Shown here: positions 10,131 through 20,765 of the stretch, piece after piece
How positions within the stretch are numbered: the first letter of the stretch is position 1
Layout of the letters: the number at the start of each line of letters is the position of its first letter
NCBI GenBank assembly: GCA_032622095.1
Contig: CP136068.1
Coordinates: 113,287,546-113,351,545, forward strand
Direction: 5' to 3'
Source: Siphonodentalium dalli
Lineage: Eukaryota > Mollusca > Scaphopoda > Gadilida > Siphonodentaliidae
DNA: 64,000 bases
Program-made: the position numbers and the translations under genes
The notes under the pieces: model-generated
What the model saw: the letters and a program-made list of their open reading frames with translations, nothing else
Databases searched by the model: none
Told to the model about the DNA's origin: nothing

Positions 10131-11319
10131 TCAAACAATAATAGCTTATTCCTGACTTCGTCAAGTTGAGCTAACTAAAAACTTCAAGCGCTCGATAATG
10201 AATACGGGTCCAGTGTTTACTGCTTGTACACAACATATGTTCTACCACTCGATGAGGTAATAGTGAGTTTGTGATTTCAAACCGGTACGGGTAGCTACCC
10301 GAACCGGTACACGTTTTGTTATCGTAAACTGTTTTACGGGTAGAATTCATCACATCGACTGGTAATGTATGGTGAACCAACTGCAACAAAAAAGAGAGTA
10401 TGATATAGATATATTGTTATTCGCTTTATTGGCCGACGTTATACTTACGGCTATGGATTGTTGGACATTTTTATTTAGGTTAGATTGGCCCCAGGATAAT
10501 AAGTTGCTTTCACCAAGAACGAGGCGGCAGTTGGAAGGGGTTGATGCTTTTGTTTCACTTATCTTGGTAGCACTTTCAACAATTGGATTATACAAGTCAT
10601 AGACCGATCGAGTGTTGACTATAAATCGGTTGGAAATTTCAAACTTAAATAGCTCACATTTTCGGTTACGTTATATAAATTTTCCTACAAATATTCGGTG
10701 TCAAATGTATGTATTATTTTAGACCCATGGCCCAGTAATGTCTTACATGTATTTTACACCGAATTTGTTCCTACTTTTAGTTGGGGAATATTTATTCATA
10801 TTTAGTAAACATTGGTTTGAAATCTTTCGACAGATCGAAGGGTCGGGGCAAGGTAATATATCCCAAGAATAGCGATCTAAACCCGGAGGTAGGTTGAAAA
10901 GTTAAACTTGGTAACGATAAAAGGTGTTAAAACGTAGTCTGTTTATTATACGGATTGAACAAAGTGTCTGCTTCACTTCTGTGTGAAACGCAGAAAACAG
11001 CTGAAACTCGCTCTGTTTGTGCTTAGATTTTGCAGAGTATGTATAGGTATTTTGTTTCTTTAGCGACCTATATTTTCATCAACACAATATACACCAGCCT
11101 TGCGGTTCAATGCGCCATGACCGTTCAGATAGTAAATATTTATTAAAACGAGAAATCAGTACCCACCTACATGGATAATGTAACTAAACGGTTATATTCA
11201 AATGTGCAATACATGGATCAATCCCACGATATATTGATTCCCAAAGGATTGAGACAGGGACGTGAAGACAGGGGTGTCTCACCACCAACATGGGTCAAAA
11301 GTTCAACAGTTGGAAATTT
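10131..11319. other. Intron 1 sequence with an unrecognised 77-codon frame
   Basis: A 77-codon frame at 10369-10602 (+) contains a hydrophobic start (DILLFALLADVILTAM) and a second hydrophobic end. Its antisense frame is equally long and nothing links it to a family, so it is not called a gene. Confidence 0.3.
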
Positions 11320-11515
11320 GATATCCCTGACACAGCATTTTGTTGGAAATTTCACACCAACAATATGTTGAAATTGTTCTCGTAGTTTGATTTTCCAACA
11401 ATTTATTAATGGAGAACATTAGCATATTTTCCTACTTTTGGTAAACAAAATTTGGAAACTGTTGGAAATTGTCCAACCTGAGGTGTCAAAATATCAAACA
11501 ATTGGAATGCTTCAA
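11320..11515 (+). repeat. Interspersed repeat rich in CAACAATTTG / TTGTTGGAAA words
   Basis: Homologous, in opposite orientation, to about 33395-33605. Shared blocks include CAATATGTTGAAATTGTTCT followed by CGTAGTTT and TATTTTC(C)AACAATTT, and the flanking CCCTGACAC(A/G)GCA. The second copy lies inside the 1.5-kb element at 32660-34171, so the repeat probably derives from that family. Confidence 0.7.
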
Positions 11516-12470
11516 AAATTTCTCACACCGGGCCGATCCATGGTCGATCCGATTGCCCCGGTTCCCCCAGTGGCCAGTCAGAAACTGATAACTAATTTAA
11601 GAAAAAAACAAACCGGGGTGAATTTACATGGCATTAGACCACTAGATATTAGGATTTTTAAATGTTCAGGCTCAGATCTACACATTTCCTTGTACTGCAT
11701 GGTCGGAACAGTGATTAATGCCCCCCCCCCCCGACTAGTGACAAAAAGCCTACTAATTCATTTGGAATATGCTACCATTCAGGCGGTTGTGAGGGACCAG
11801 ATGGGACAAAGTAAAGCCCAACGCGGGGATGGGATGTGCAAATGGAATTACGGGCAAATCTGTGAGTGTGATATGGTTCAATTGGTGTAGTTAGAAATTC
11901 GAAGGTGGACAGCCCCTCATAACGCGGAGACCATCTATAGCCACATCCCTGCAATGGGTCGCGACTGCGAACACCATATAATCACTCTATTAACCACAGC
12001 CTGGCATTAATACAGTGAACAACGTTGTTAATGAAAAGATTGGCCTTCCGTATTTATCTAAGTGCTAGAAGCCGCCTCGATAATTTGAACATAAAACATG
12101 GCTTAAAATGACAACTTAGCAATGATATATCCCCATGCAATCTTGCAATAAATATTTAAAGGGGAATGAAACTATCGCATAACAAACAGGCGTGTGCATT
12201 AAGGAAGCTGTTTTCTCTTCGTGTCTATTTTCAGCTACACACTACACACATCGGGGTGAGTGAAAAGTTATCGAAATTCCTGACGTGAAATATAATAAGA
12301 ATGTCATCACGAATTGACCGTTCCACTGTGCGAAGGAGGGCATTTAATGTACAACTCTTGATACGGTAGGCTCTGTGCGAAACGAAATAACATATATTTA
12401 ATAAGGAGTCAATTGTTATCATAAGACTATATAGTACATACATGCATGTGATAATCCATAAATATATTAT
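11516..12470. other. Intron 1 sequence, nothing recognised
   Basis: Contains a C10 run at about 11721 and short frames only. Confidence 0.4.
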
Positions 12471-12591
12471 ACAAACAAACCAACTAATCAACCCAATCAA
12501 AGTCCCTTAAAAACCAGGAAACCCCGCATTTACTTTCGGAGTAAAACTGTGTGAACTTTACGTGAAATAAATAAATAGTAGCTACGCTACA
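12471..12591 (-). repeat. 3' LTR remnant of the Ty3/gypsy element
   Basis: Matches two parts of the right LTR: 21360-21420 (ACCAACTAATCAACCCAATC, then GGAAACCCCGC) and 21791-21849 (CGGAGTAAAACTGTGTGAAC, then GTAGCTACGCTACA). About 370 bp between them is missing, and everything left of 12471 is absent, so this LTR is both truncated and internally deleted. On the coding (minus) strand it begins TGTAGCGTAGCTAC, directly preceded by a G-rich stretch (CGGGGGTGG), a plausible polypurine tract. Confidence 0.75.
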
Positions 12592-14043
12592 CCACCCCCG
12601 TCTTCAGAGAAAGAGACGGCGCAAAAGAGAAAGAAGAAAAATTCCAATTAAACAAATCAAAATTCCGACGAGTTCTAATGTTCATTTTAATGACAGGAAT
12701 GTTCATTTCCATCAAAGTCACAGGTAACTTTCAACACGCCACGAAAGAACGTTCCACAACCACCCGACACAGGTTATTTCCAGTGCCACAAAAGAATGTT
12801 CCAGAAACACCGACACAGGTACTCGCGATCCAGACCTCTATTCCGCCTTCCCCAAACTAAGGAGTAAATGATTCCCGCGAACTGGTGTCGTGACACAGAA
12901 TGACTTATCCAGCTGTACCATGACAACCATTTCCTCAGTTTGCACAGCTGAGTTGATGGTGGGCTTTACCGGAAGTGAGTCAGTACACACACCGTATCCT
13001 TCGTTTCAGAACAGACTGGATCACGGTTCCAGTAATCAACCAGTTCATATTTTGACCCGTCTGGAAGTATTACACTCTCGCACTTCCGGACTCCCAAATA
13101 TCCATCGGGAATAAACTTTGTTTTATACGTCTCCAGATGCTGTTTTGCGGTCCATCTCGCTGCTCTTATCCTTTGGGCGCGGTGGCCCTCCATAAATTCG
13201 GATGGTGCTCCTATTAGATAAAACCGACTGCTCTTATCTTTTGGGCACGATGGCCCTCCATAAATTCGGATGGGGCTCCTATTAGATAAAACCGAGGGTC
13301 AGCCGACATTTGTCTTAAATTGGTGAATGGCAGATGCAGCAACCCCTCTTCGTCTGTATCGGCCTCCGGCCCCTGGTTGCTGCTCCGCTCCACCTGCACC
13401 CCTCTGTCACATGTCACAAATGAATCAGCTGCCTTTGTTCATTGAGAGAAATCTGAACCCGGATTTATGTCAGTCTGCGTCAACATGTCACTTACTTCTG
13501 TTACAGTCGCCGTGTTCTCGGTTCCTATGTCTGCACTATGGACCAGCCCCAACTCTTCCAACCTGTCTCGTCCTATAGCCTCGAGTTCTATTTTAATAAA
13601 AAATTTGTCAAAGCCGTACGACACCCAATCTGCGTTAGGATCGAGTGCATCTTCCAGGAACTCCGCCAGCGTCCTGTCTGTCGCCAGTTCCAAATGCTCC
13701 AAACTGTCCGACTGGCTGTCCTCATCTCCTATCTCTACCTTACGACTATCTTCCTGCTCCTCTCTGTCCATACTAACTTCAACCCTACGTCTGTCTTCAT
13801 TCTCCTCTTTCCTTGTCTTGCTATCAACTCTTCGACTATCTTTACTCTCCTCTCTCCTTGTCTCTCTCTCAACTCTCCGCTACTTGCGCTCGTGTGGCAC
13901 ATCATAGTCGCAGAGGTCACACTGTACCTTGGGCCAATTCTGCTCTCTCTCTGTTGTCTTGGGCGGTTGCGTGGAGAATTGAAGAACTGCCCGCCGCAGT
14001 CGTGGCACTCGAATCTTCCATCACGGAAATCTCGTCTCGGCAT
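12592..14043 (-). pseudogene. Extra 3' ORF(s) of the retrotransposon, downstream of integrase
   Basis: Minus-strand frames 14043-13735, 13771-13439, 13417-13214 and 13193-12966 follow one another between integrase and the 3' LTR and look like one broken protein. The N-terminal piece has a CHDCGGQFF motif (possible half zinc finger) and Arg/Glu-rich sequence. The middle is acidic (EEQEDSRKVEIGDEDSQSDS) and continues DRTLAEFLEDALDPNADW. The C-terminal piece contains GYLGVRKCESVILPDGSKYE. I recognise no envelope signature (no signal peptide or membrane span), so this is probably an accessory nucleic-acid-binding ORF. A 68-bp tandem duplication (13160-13295) further damages it. Confidence 0.5.
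13160..13295 (+). repeat. 68-bp tandem duplication, two copies
   Basis: Copies at 13160-13227 and 13228-13295 differ at few positions. Both contain GGCCCTCCATAAATTCGGAT and CTCCTATTAGATAAAACCGA. Each copy encodes MEGHRAQ-(R/K)-IRA on the minus strand; 68 is not a multiple of three, so the frame is shifted. Confidence 0.9.
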
Positions 14044-14045
14044 CT

Positions 14046-16060
14046 AATAATAATAAAAGTAATTGATCACGCGCTTTGCTCTTTGTCTGTATTCCTTGTT
14101 GTCACCCTTCCTCCACTCACATACCACCTGTTGGCTTTCCCTCGATATTCTTTTACTCTTGTCACGTGCACCATTTTCGAATCTTTCCTAGCATTTTTTA
14201 TCCGCAACAAGACATCAGACAACTGCTCTATTATTGTAAAGGGTCCTATATATGTGTTTGTTAACTTTCGGGATAACCCTTTACCTACCGTGTGTTAACA
14301 GGACCAAGTCCCCCTCTTTGAATGTGAACTCTTTTCCGCCGCTCAAATCATAGTTTCGTTTCTGTCTGTCACTTGCTTTCCTTCCTTTTTCCCGTGCCAC
14401 TTTATGTATTATTTCAAATTGCCCTAACATTTTATGTATGTGATCTGGTATAACTGAGCACCCTCTCCCCTTTTCCGGACTGTGGACAACTTGTGAGTAC
14501 AATAATTAAATCGGGAGGTTCATCTCTCTACCTAACATCATTCTCGGTGAAAAACCTGTACTATCATGCACCGATGTTATGTAGTCTAACATTACTAATG
14601 CTAGGTGGTCGTCCCAGTCTTTCTGTGTCTTGTTGATATACTTAGCCAACATGGGTTTTATTGTTCTGTTCAACCATGCCGTCGCTCTGTGTGTGGTATG
14701 GTGTTGTTCGTGTCTTTTTGATGTGGAATATCTTACACAGTGACTGGAAGATGTTACTTTCAAATTGTCTGCCTTGATCACTGTGGATCTGCAATGGCAC
14801 TCCCCAACGAGAGATGAACTCTCTCACTAGGATATCCACTATAGTTGTGGTTTCTTGATCGGCCATTGGATATGCATCTGTCCATCGAGTAAAGTAACCG
14901 ACTACTACCAAGATGTACTTGTTACCATGTTTAGATTTGTGTAATGGCCCTGTGATATCAATCCCCACTCTCTCAAGGGGGGCACCAACCAAATACTGTT
15001 TCATTGGTGCTGTCTTGTTCTCTACTCGTTGCTTCTGACAATCAGGGCACATTTGAACATAAAGGTGTGCGGCATTACAATACCCTGTCCAGTAGAATCT
15101 TGTACGGAGTCTGTTGACTAGCCTAGTGATACCAGGGTCCGCGCTGGACCGAAATATACTTTTGCCAAATGAAAATATTTTTCGCAAAATTCTTTTAGAA
15201 TTTGCCAAATGCTACCATTTTCTGCAACATTAAGTCTTATGTTTCGACACTCCCGGTTTTGAACGACTTTTGATATCGGTAGGAAATCAGTTAATTATTA
15301 TTTTTCATACAACAATAAACCAATCAAAGAACAATAAAGTGATAGTAGGGTTGCTTCATCAGGATTAGCTACGTAAACACCACCACACTAAATATTGGTA
15401 ATCCCTCCACCCATCGATACTATATATAATAGCTATCAGATTAACTGCACCTTAATATAGTTGTTAACTGTTCGTAAACCATATAAAACACCACTGATAT
15501 AATTATATTGTAAGAGTTTCCTGAAATGAATGGTATTGATTGACCAATATTTGTCAGATGTCTTGAGGAATTAAAAAGTGACTTGCCAAAACTTTTGCCA
15601 CATGAAAATATTTTTTGCCAAATGTTAATTATTTTTGCCATTGGCAAAATTGGCAAGTGGCAGCGCGAACCCTGAGTGATACCCATGTGACCACCCTCAG
15701 GACTGGTATGTAGCATACTCAGGGCCTCCGTCTACCAACACTTTGGTAAGACCAGCTGCACTATCTCTTCATCCTGTCATCGATCCACTTTCTGTAGAGA
15801 ATTCCCTCTTTGAGATAAAGACGATTCCATTGTGCCCAATATGTCTTTGTCTTGCTGGACTGTTCAGATATACTTTCCCACCTCGGGTTTTCAGGCAATG
15901 ACTCTTTCCACTCAACTACTATTCCTATATCAGGGATGGCTCTCTGAATATTGGCGACTTCCTCGTGTGATTTTGGCAACATCCAATTGGTTTCTGGTGC
16001 TATCTCATGGCTTCTTGTCTTCTCTGATTCGCTCTTATCTGCTCCTTTTGACCGAGTCAT
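14046..16060 (-). pseudogene. Ty3/gypsy integrase, frameshifted and interrupted
   Basis: Minus strand, in order: a linker ending YWAQWNRLYLKEGILYRKW (16060-15761); the HHCC finger start HTSPEGGHMGI (about 15715-15680); a hAT MITE (15133-15674); then the finger's second half with CPDC (about 15045) and a core with GIDITGPL, HSDQGRQFES and MVEQNN. The spacing from the second Asp to Glu is 35 residues, the D,D35E pattern of retroviral-type integrases. The C-terminal part (14781-14281) ends KEFTFKEGDLVLL, the usual GDxV motif. Function would be insertion of the element's cDNA. Frames break near 14780 and 14505 and at the MITE, so it is inactive. Confidence 0.9.
15133..15674. mobile_element. hAT-type MITE inserted in the integrase
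   Basis: A 542-bp insert flanked by the 8-bp direct repeat AGTGATAC (15125-15132 and 15675-15682). Ends are inverted repeats CAGGGTCCGCGCTG and CAGCGCGAACCCTG. An 8-bp target duplication with CAGGG...CCCTG ends is diagnostic of hAT transposons. No transposase is encoded; the interior is rich in TTTTGCCAAATG words. It separates the two halves of the integrase HHCC finger. Confidence 0.93.
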
Positions 16061-16069
16061 GGCATTTAC

Positions 16070-16709
16070 CTATTCTACCTGTTTTGATACACACTGGCAG
16101 TCAATCTCTGTTTCGAGCTTCAGCTGCTGCCTGTCACAATGGGCGCAATTCTCACATGGTTTTCTTGAAAGACCACCTGCATTGGTGTTTAGACGTCCAG
16201 CCCTATGCTGTATGGTAAAATCGTATGTTTCCAAGAATTGAATCCACTGGGCCAACTGCCCTGCTGGGTCTTGAATCTCCTCAACCAATTGAGGGCGCCA
16301 TGGTCACTCCTGACAAGGAACTTGTTATTAAATAGATAAGGATGGAAATGTCTGATTGCCTCAACCACTGCTCTTTCCGGGTCACACAATAATTATGCTC
16401 TGGCTTCGACAGAGTTCTACTAAAATAAGCAATTACATGCTCACCATCAGCGGCTTCTTGGCCGAGGACTCCGCCAATGCTATGGTGGCTAGCATCTGTG
16501 TCCAGGATGAACCTCTTTGTAAAGTCTGGGTAACTCAAGATGGGTTCTCTCATTAGTGCATGTTTCAAACTCTGAAATGACTCTTGGCACTCTTGGCTCC
16601 AACTGAAAGTTGCATATTTCTCGGTCAGCCTGTTTAATGGCTTTGCCAGTTTTGCAAACAAATTGATGAGCTTGTGGTAATAAGAGCATGTTCCTATGAA
16701 GCTCCCCAC
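16070..16709 (-). pseudogene. RNase H domain of the Ty3/gypsy pol
   Basis: Minus-strand pieces 16709-16281, 16389-16189 and 16288-16070. They contain FSWSQECQESFQSLKHAL (connection region), FILDTDASHHSIGGVLGQ (the first catalytic Asp region of Ty3 RNase H), AYFSRTLSKPEHNYCVTRKE, SDHGALNWL and TIQHRAGRLNTNAGGLSR. In the last motif the usual ADGLSR reads AGGLSR, losing the conserved catalytic Asp. Frame breaks near 16380 and 16285 also disable it. The role would be degrading the RNA template during reverse transcription. Confidence 0.9.
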
Positions 16710-17638
16710 ATCCTTGACTTCTGGGTTGTCCCCATTTCTGTACAGCTTCTATCTTACTTGGATCTGGCTCGACACCTTGTTCTGACACAATGTGTCCCAG
16801 AAAAGAGCATCTTTTCTTGAACAGTTGACATTTCTGTGGGGAGATCTTCAATACGGCATCTTTTATTCTTTTCAAAACTTGATCTAATCTATCAAAATGT
16901 TCTCGGAACAAGCCAGAGTAAACCAAAATATCATCATATACAGGACACGGGTATTCCACTGCAGTCCTATTAGCACTACCTCTATTAACCACTGAAAGGT
17001 CGCGCCTGCATTGCACAGGCGAAATGACATATATCTAAATTATTGATATTGCGCATTAGCAGATATGTTGGATGTCACAAAAGAGGTCTTTGATCTGTCT
17101 TTCTCGGCTATAGGGATCTGCCAATATACAGCTACCAAATGCAGCCCCGAATAGAATTTAGAGCCCCTAAGTGCCTCTGTGCTTTTGTCAACCATTGGAA
17201 TAGGGTAAGAGTCATTCACTGTGACGTCATTTAGCTTCCGGTAGTCGTCACAGAATCGAACGGCAGCTTGGGAGTCATCCCCGCCAGATTTCTTTTTCCT
17301 GACCAAAACAAACGGACTAGCCCAGCTCGACTTCAACTCTTCTATCACCCCTGCTGTGAGCATCCTCTCGACTTCCTTTCCTATTTGTTCCCTCAATGCA
17401 TGCGGTGGTCTCCTTGGTGCTTGCTTTATGGGGCGTGCCTCCCTGTGTCAATGGAATGTTCCACCAAATGCGCCTGACCCAGGTCCTGCTTGTTCCTTGA
17501 AAACACGATTATATGTTTGCTCAACATGTGAGCCACAGCTTCCATCTGATTGTCTGTCAAATTATCCTTACACTGCTTCACGAGTACTTGCATGTGATTC
17601 GGCAATACAACCTTTGTTTTTGTATTCTCTGGAGGCAA
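16489..17638 (-). pseudogene. Ty3/gypsy reverse transcriptase, active site mutated
   Basis: Minus strand: the N-terminal region (17638-17426) ends AHLVEHSIDTG; 17396-17040 carries the fingers with KSSWASPFVLVRKKKSG and RFCDDYRKLNDVTVNDSYPI. Motif A reads GLHLVAVYWQIP: the catalytic Asp (normally LDL) is His, codon at 17139-17141. Motif B lies about 17030-16980 in another frame (FRLCNAGATFQWL). The YxDD box reads PVYDDILVYS (YDD codons 16938-16930), one residue short, an apparent 3-bp deletion. FLGHIVSEQGVEPDP marks the thumb. Two of three catalytic positions are damaged, besides frameshifts, so this copy cannot polymerise. Confidence 0.92.
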
Positions 17639-17746
17639 TTCTTCCGTTTCTGTTAATTTTCATAGTGGATATAGATGCTGTACGAATATATTCACAATCA
17701 GTAATTGTGGTATGTCAATATAACTTGAATGGCAACACATCTGTGT

Positions 17747-18285
17747 TCATGACCCGCACTGGTATGTTCTCTTCCCTGGATTAAATATGCTATTGGCAAT
17801 AAGCAGACCTTTCTGTGTCATGCTGTCACTTGCAGTCTTCAGCATTGCTACCTTGCCTTCAAAATCTATTTTCTCAGCACTGGCCGGTAGGATCATTTCA
17901 GAGGAAGGGGCTATCGTGATGGTCTCGTTCAATGTTAATATGAACGCTGCCTCCAGCTGGTTCTCCGGAATGCTCTTGATTTGACATCCATGGAGTGTCA
18001 AAGTCTTTGTACTACAATTTAGTTCACATCCATTTGAGCTCAAAAAGTCGACGCCTAGAATTGCGGGGGTGTCCAAATCAGCCACCATCATCTTAGATGG
18101 ACATGACACAGCCCCAATCTGTATAGAAGCATTTATGATTCCCTTGGGGATAACCTCTTCCCCATCAGCCATCCTCAGCCTCCCTCTAGAATTCTCTAGT
18201 CGAGGTCTCTTATCCTCGTCGATAGCCTCAAATATTTTGGTATGCAAAACTGAAATGGTAGTCCCTGTATCGATGGGCTTTTAAA
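17747..18285 (-). pseudogene. Retropepsin-like protease of the Ty3/gypsy element
   Basis: The minus-strand frame includes IDTGTTISVL (DTG codons 18271-18263), the aspartic protease active site, and about 75 residues later AILGVDFLSSNGCELN, the ILG flap-side motif of retroviral-type proteases. A TAA lies two codons upstream of the active-site peptide, while the upstream sequence (VGLLGQVFK, another frame) looks like normal lead-in. A one-base frameshift is therefore likely at about 18285. The enzyme would cleave the Gag-Pol polyprotein. Confidence 0.85.
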
Positions 18286-18422
18286 TACTTGTCCAAGTAG
18301 ACCAACTTTCAAAAATAATCCATCACTTTCTGATCCCCTAATTTCCAATATGTTCTCGGGTCTTTCAATTTAAAAATCTTCATCGTTTTCAATTGCTGTT
18401 TCCCGACACTCAGAAACAGCTT

Positions 18423-19289
18423 CTAACAGTTTTCCGAAGGACTGTTGAATTTCTCTGGTTTATCTTGGCTTTTCTCCATGACGTCTGCTCTTGCTTTACG
18501 GTACTTCTCGTCATTCTGTTTTTTGTAACAATTAGCTTCTATATGGTTGTCCTTTCGACAATATCCACATATTCTCCTCATGGGTCTGTCCCTCTTCATC
18601 ATATTTGTCATGTCTTCTCTTGCAATCTGGGGTTTGTCTCTCTTCATTGTGTTTGTCACCTCTTCTCGGACAATTTGACGCACAATATCATCTGTCTCCC
18701 AATCTCCCCTCTTGAACTCATTGGGTTCTGTATATTGCTCTTCCATGTATTCTCTGGCTGCTCTCACCCTGTGTCTGTTAGGCAAGTTTCGCTTAAATAC
18801 ACTTTTCTGAAAAGCTTCATATTTCAGAGCGCAACTTAATGCCATATCAATGTTGTCAGGACATCCCTGGCAAATTGCCCATTCAATTTCTGGGTCCTGA
18901 AGCGCTTCCCTAAATGCATGGTATGCCAGGCTATCTCGAACTTCTGTTGGAGCTGATGGGTATGCCATTCTTGCTAACCTGTTCACACCCTGAGCCAGTT
19001 CACATAACGTGTTCTTACCCCCACCCTTTCTTGCCTCTAGCTGAACTCTATAGAGCTCACACTGATTCCGTGGCTCAAATCTTGCAGCTAAAGCTCCCAA
19101 GAGTTATCTCAGATTCATTTGCTCTGTTCGTAAATCTGCCAAAACACTTCTAGCTGGCCCCCTTAAGTGGGCCCCCAGTTGAAGAAGTATCTCCTCAGAC
19201 CACCTGTTTATTCTTGCAACTAATGTTAAGTGAGAGAGAGAGTCATTCCAACTAGACCGGCCATCATACACATATGGCCTTACTCTCAT
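18423..19289 (-). pseudogene. Gag capsid and nucleocapsid of the Ty3/gypsy element
   Basis: Minus strand 19289-19104 begins the capsid (WNDSLSHLTLVARINRWSEE, then ILLQLGAHLRGPARSVLADL), continued in another frame by 19100-18423 (FEPRNQCELYRVQLEARK, LARMAYPSAP, ALQDPEIEWAICQGCPDN). A CCHC zinc knuckle follows: ICGYCRKDNHIEANC fits C-x2-C-x4-H-x4-C, which binds RNA for packaging. Charged repeats (MKRDKPQIAREDMTN, then MMKRDRP) precede the knuckle. The frame break at about 19102 inactivates it. Confidence 0.9.
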
Positions 19290-19412
19290 GATTTACTTCA
19301 CCTCGGTCTTTTCCTCCCGAGATTGGTGATCTCCATTGATATGGTCTGGCTTCATGCTGTTGACTCAGTGGATTTGCCATCCCTGAGTGCCCTTGACCCG
19401 GATATTGTTCTG

Positions 19413-20344
19413 TTAGATTGTGCATACCATGACCTGTTTGACCATGAACATCGCGATATAGCTCAAATAGATGTTGCCCTGTACCAAATTAATGAGTGAC
19501 CTCTGATAGTGGTCCCCACCATCGATCCCGGTATAACAATTAACTCTAGACCTACCCCTTCCTCGCGGTTCTTCACTTAGCCCTGGTACAAGAGCAGCTG
19601 TGCCTTGCTGTGGTACCGCATTATGCGGGTCATATCTGGAGCATTCCTTATACATCTGTGACGAACACTCTATCTGTACCTGTCCATAATGATGAATGGG
19701 ATATTGTTGCCCCTAAATTGTTCTGTGCTTTCCTAATTTGCTCATCTGCATCACTGGTGTAAACCTCCATTGGTTCTGTGAAGTTCACACCTCTGTTCTG
19801 ATATGGCGAGCAATCTTTGTCTGGCCATGATAATTGATGCGACACTCTAGCATCCAAGACGCTCTGTTGTCTCTTGTTTTGCCGATCTGAATCACTGTTG
19901 TAAACCCCCATTGGTTCTGTAAATGTGTGGCGACCCAATGTGGGCCATGCTTGCTCTCTCCCTGCATCATTTATGTTCACGTCCCGCATCCGGGGTCTCT
20001 GAACTAATGATGGCAGTCTGTCTGTGAATTATGTCTCTGTATGTAACATATATTCCGATGCTACCTGGTTTTCTCTGTAGTTTGGTGAGCAGGGGGCCTC
20101 CCACTTTCCCACCTTATGTATATCATGTGTACACCTATGTTCGGACTTCTAGCTGTGATTCATATTCTATTGCGTTAGGGTTGAGGGGTTTCTGAACTAG
20201 TTTACCAGAAACAGTGGGTGAACTTACGTGTTCTATATCTGAGCTGTCCGATCTTTCTCTACGATCTCTGATAATATCTTGTTCTATACCAGTAGTTACC
20301 ACTTCTATGCAGTTGTTGGCGTTCCTGTGTTCGGCCTCTTTCAT
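19413..20344 (-). pseudogene. N-terminal Gag region with internal FTEPM repeat
   Basis: Minus-strand frames 20344-20135, 19989-19648 and 19655-19413 lie upstream of the capsid. The second contains two similar blocks: HTFTEPMGVYNSDSDRQNK and NFTEPMEVYTSDADEQIRK, spaced about 47 residues. This is a duplicated low-similarity segment typical of fast-evolving Gag N-termini. No enzymatic domain is seen. Assignment to gag is by position. Confidence 0.55.
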
Positions 20345-20765
20345 TCCTTGAAGGACTGAGAGTATCTTATCGTACCCTAAGTCAGTGATTTTACCTCACC
20401 TGTCAACACTTTCAACTCACTTTCTTTCTCCCCACATTCACTCTTATCTAGTTGGGGCCCACTATAGACTCTCGACACATATCTTTCTTTCTTTTCTGCT
20501 CTTGCTTTCGTCCTTTTCTCTCTCTATGCGCTCAACTCTAATCTGCTCTCTCTCGTCACTGTTCTCGGCCTCCCCCTTTCACTCACTCTGTCATTGTCGT
20601 ATCTTGTGTTATCGACATCTCTGTCTCTAAACTCTCTTGCCTCTCTCGTCTCAACTGTTTCCTTCTACCCATTATCTTTGTTGCAGATTTATTATAGCAA
20701 TACAATTATATGTGTGTATATATATGATTGACTGGTTATATTGATCACAGCCGCTTGCCACCACT
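20345..20765 (-). other. Retrotransposon leader and candidate primer-binding site
   Basis: Untranslated region between the 5' LTR and gag. On the minus strand, two bases after the LTR, the sequence reads TGGTGGCAAGCGGCTGTG. Its TGG start fits a tRNA-primed binding site; I cannot name the tRNA. The CT-rich stretch 20400-20660 makes a long but meaningless plus-strand frame. Confidence 0.6.

Noticed and set aside
12592-14043. Envelope gene of an infectious retrovirus
   Set aside because: No signal peptide, cleavage site or transmembrane segment is visible in the 3' ORF pieces.
13467-14298. Plus-strand frames of 146-169 codons
   Set aside because: Antisense shadows of the minus-strand retrotransposon 3' ORF and integrase end; serine/leucine-rich composition comes from the antisense of acidic and basic codons.
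18393-18839. Plus-strand 148-codon frame
   Set aside because: Antisense of gag, which has a clear CCHC knuckle on the other strand.
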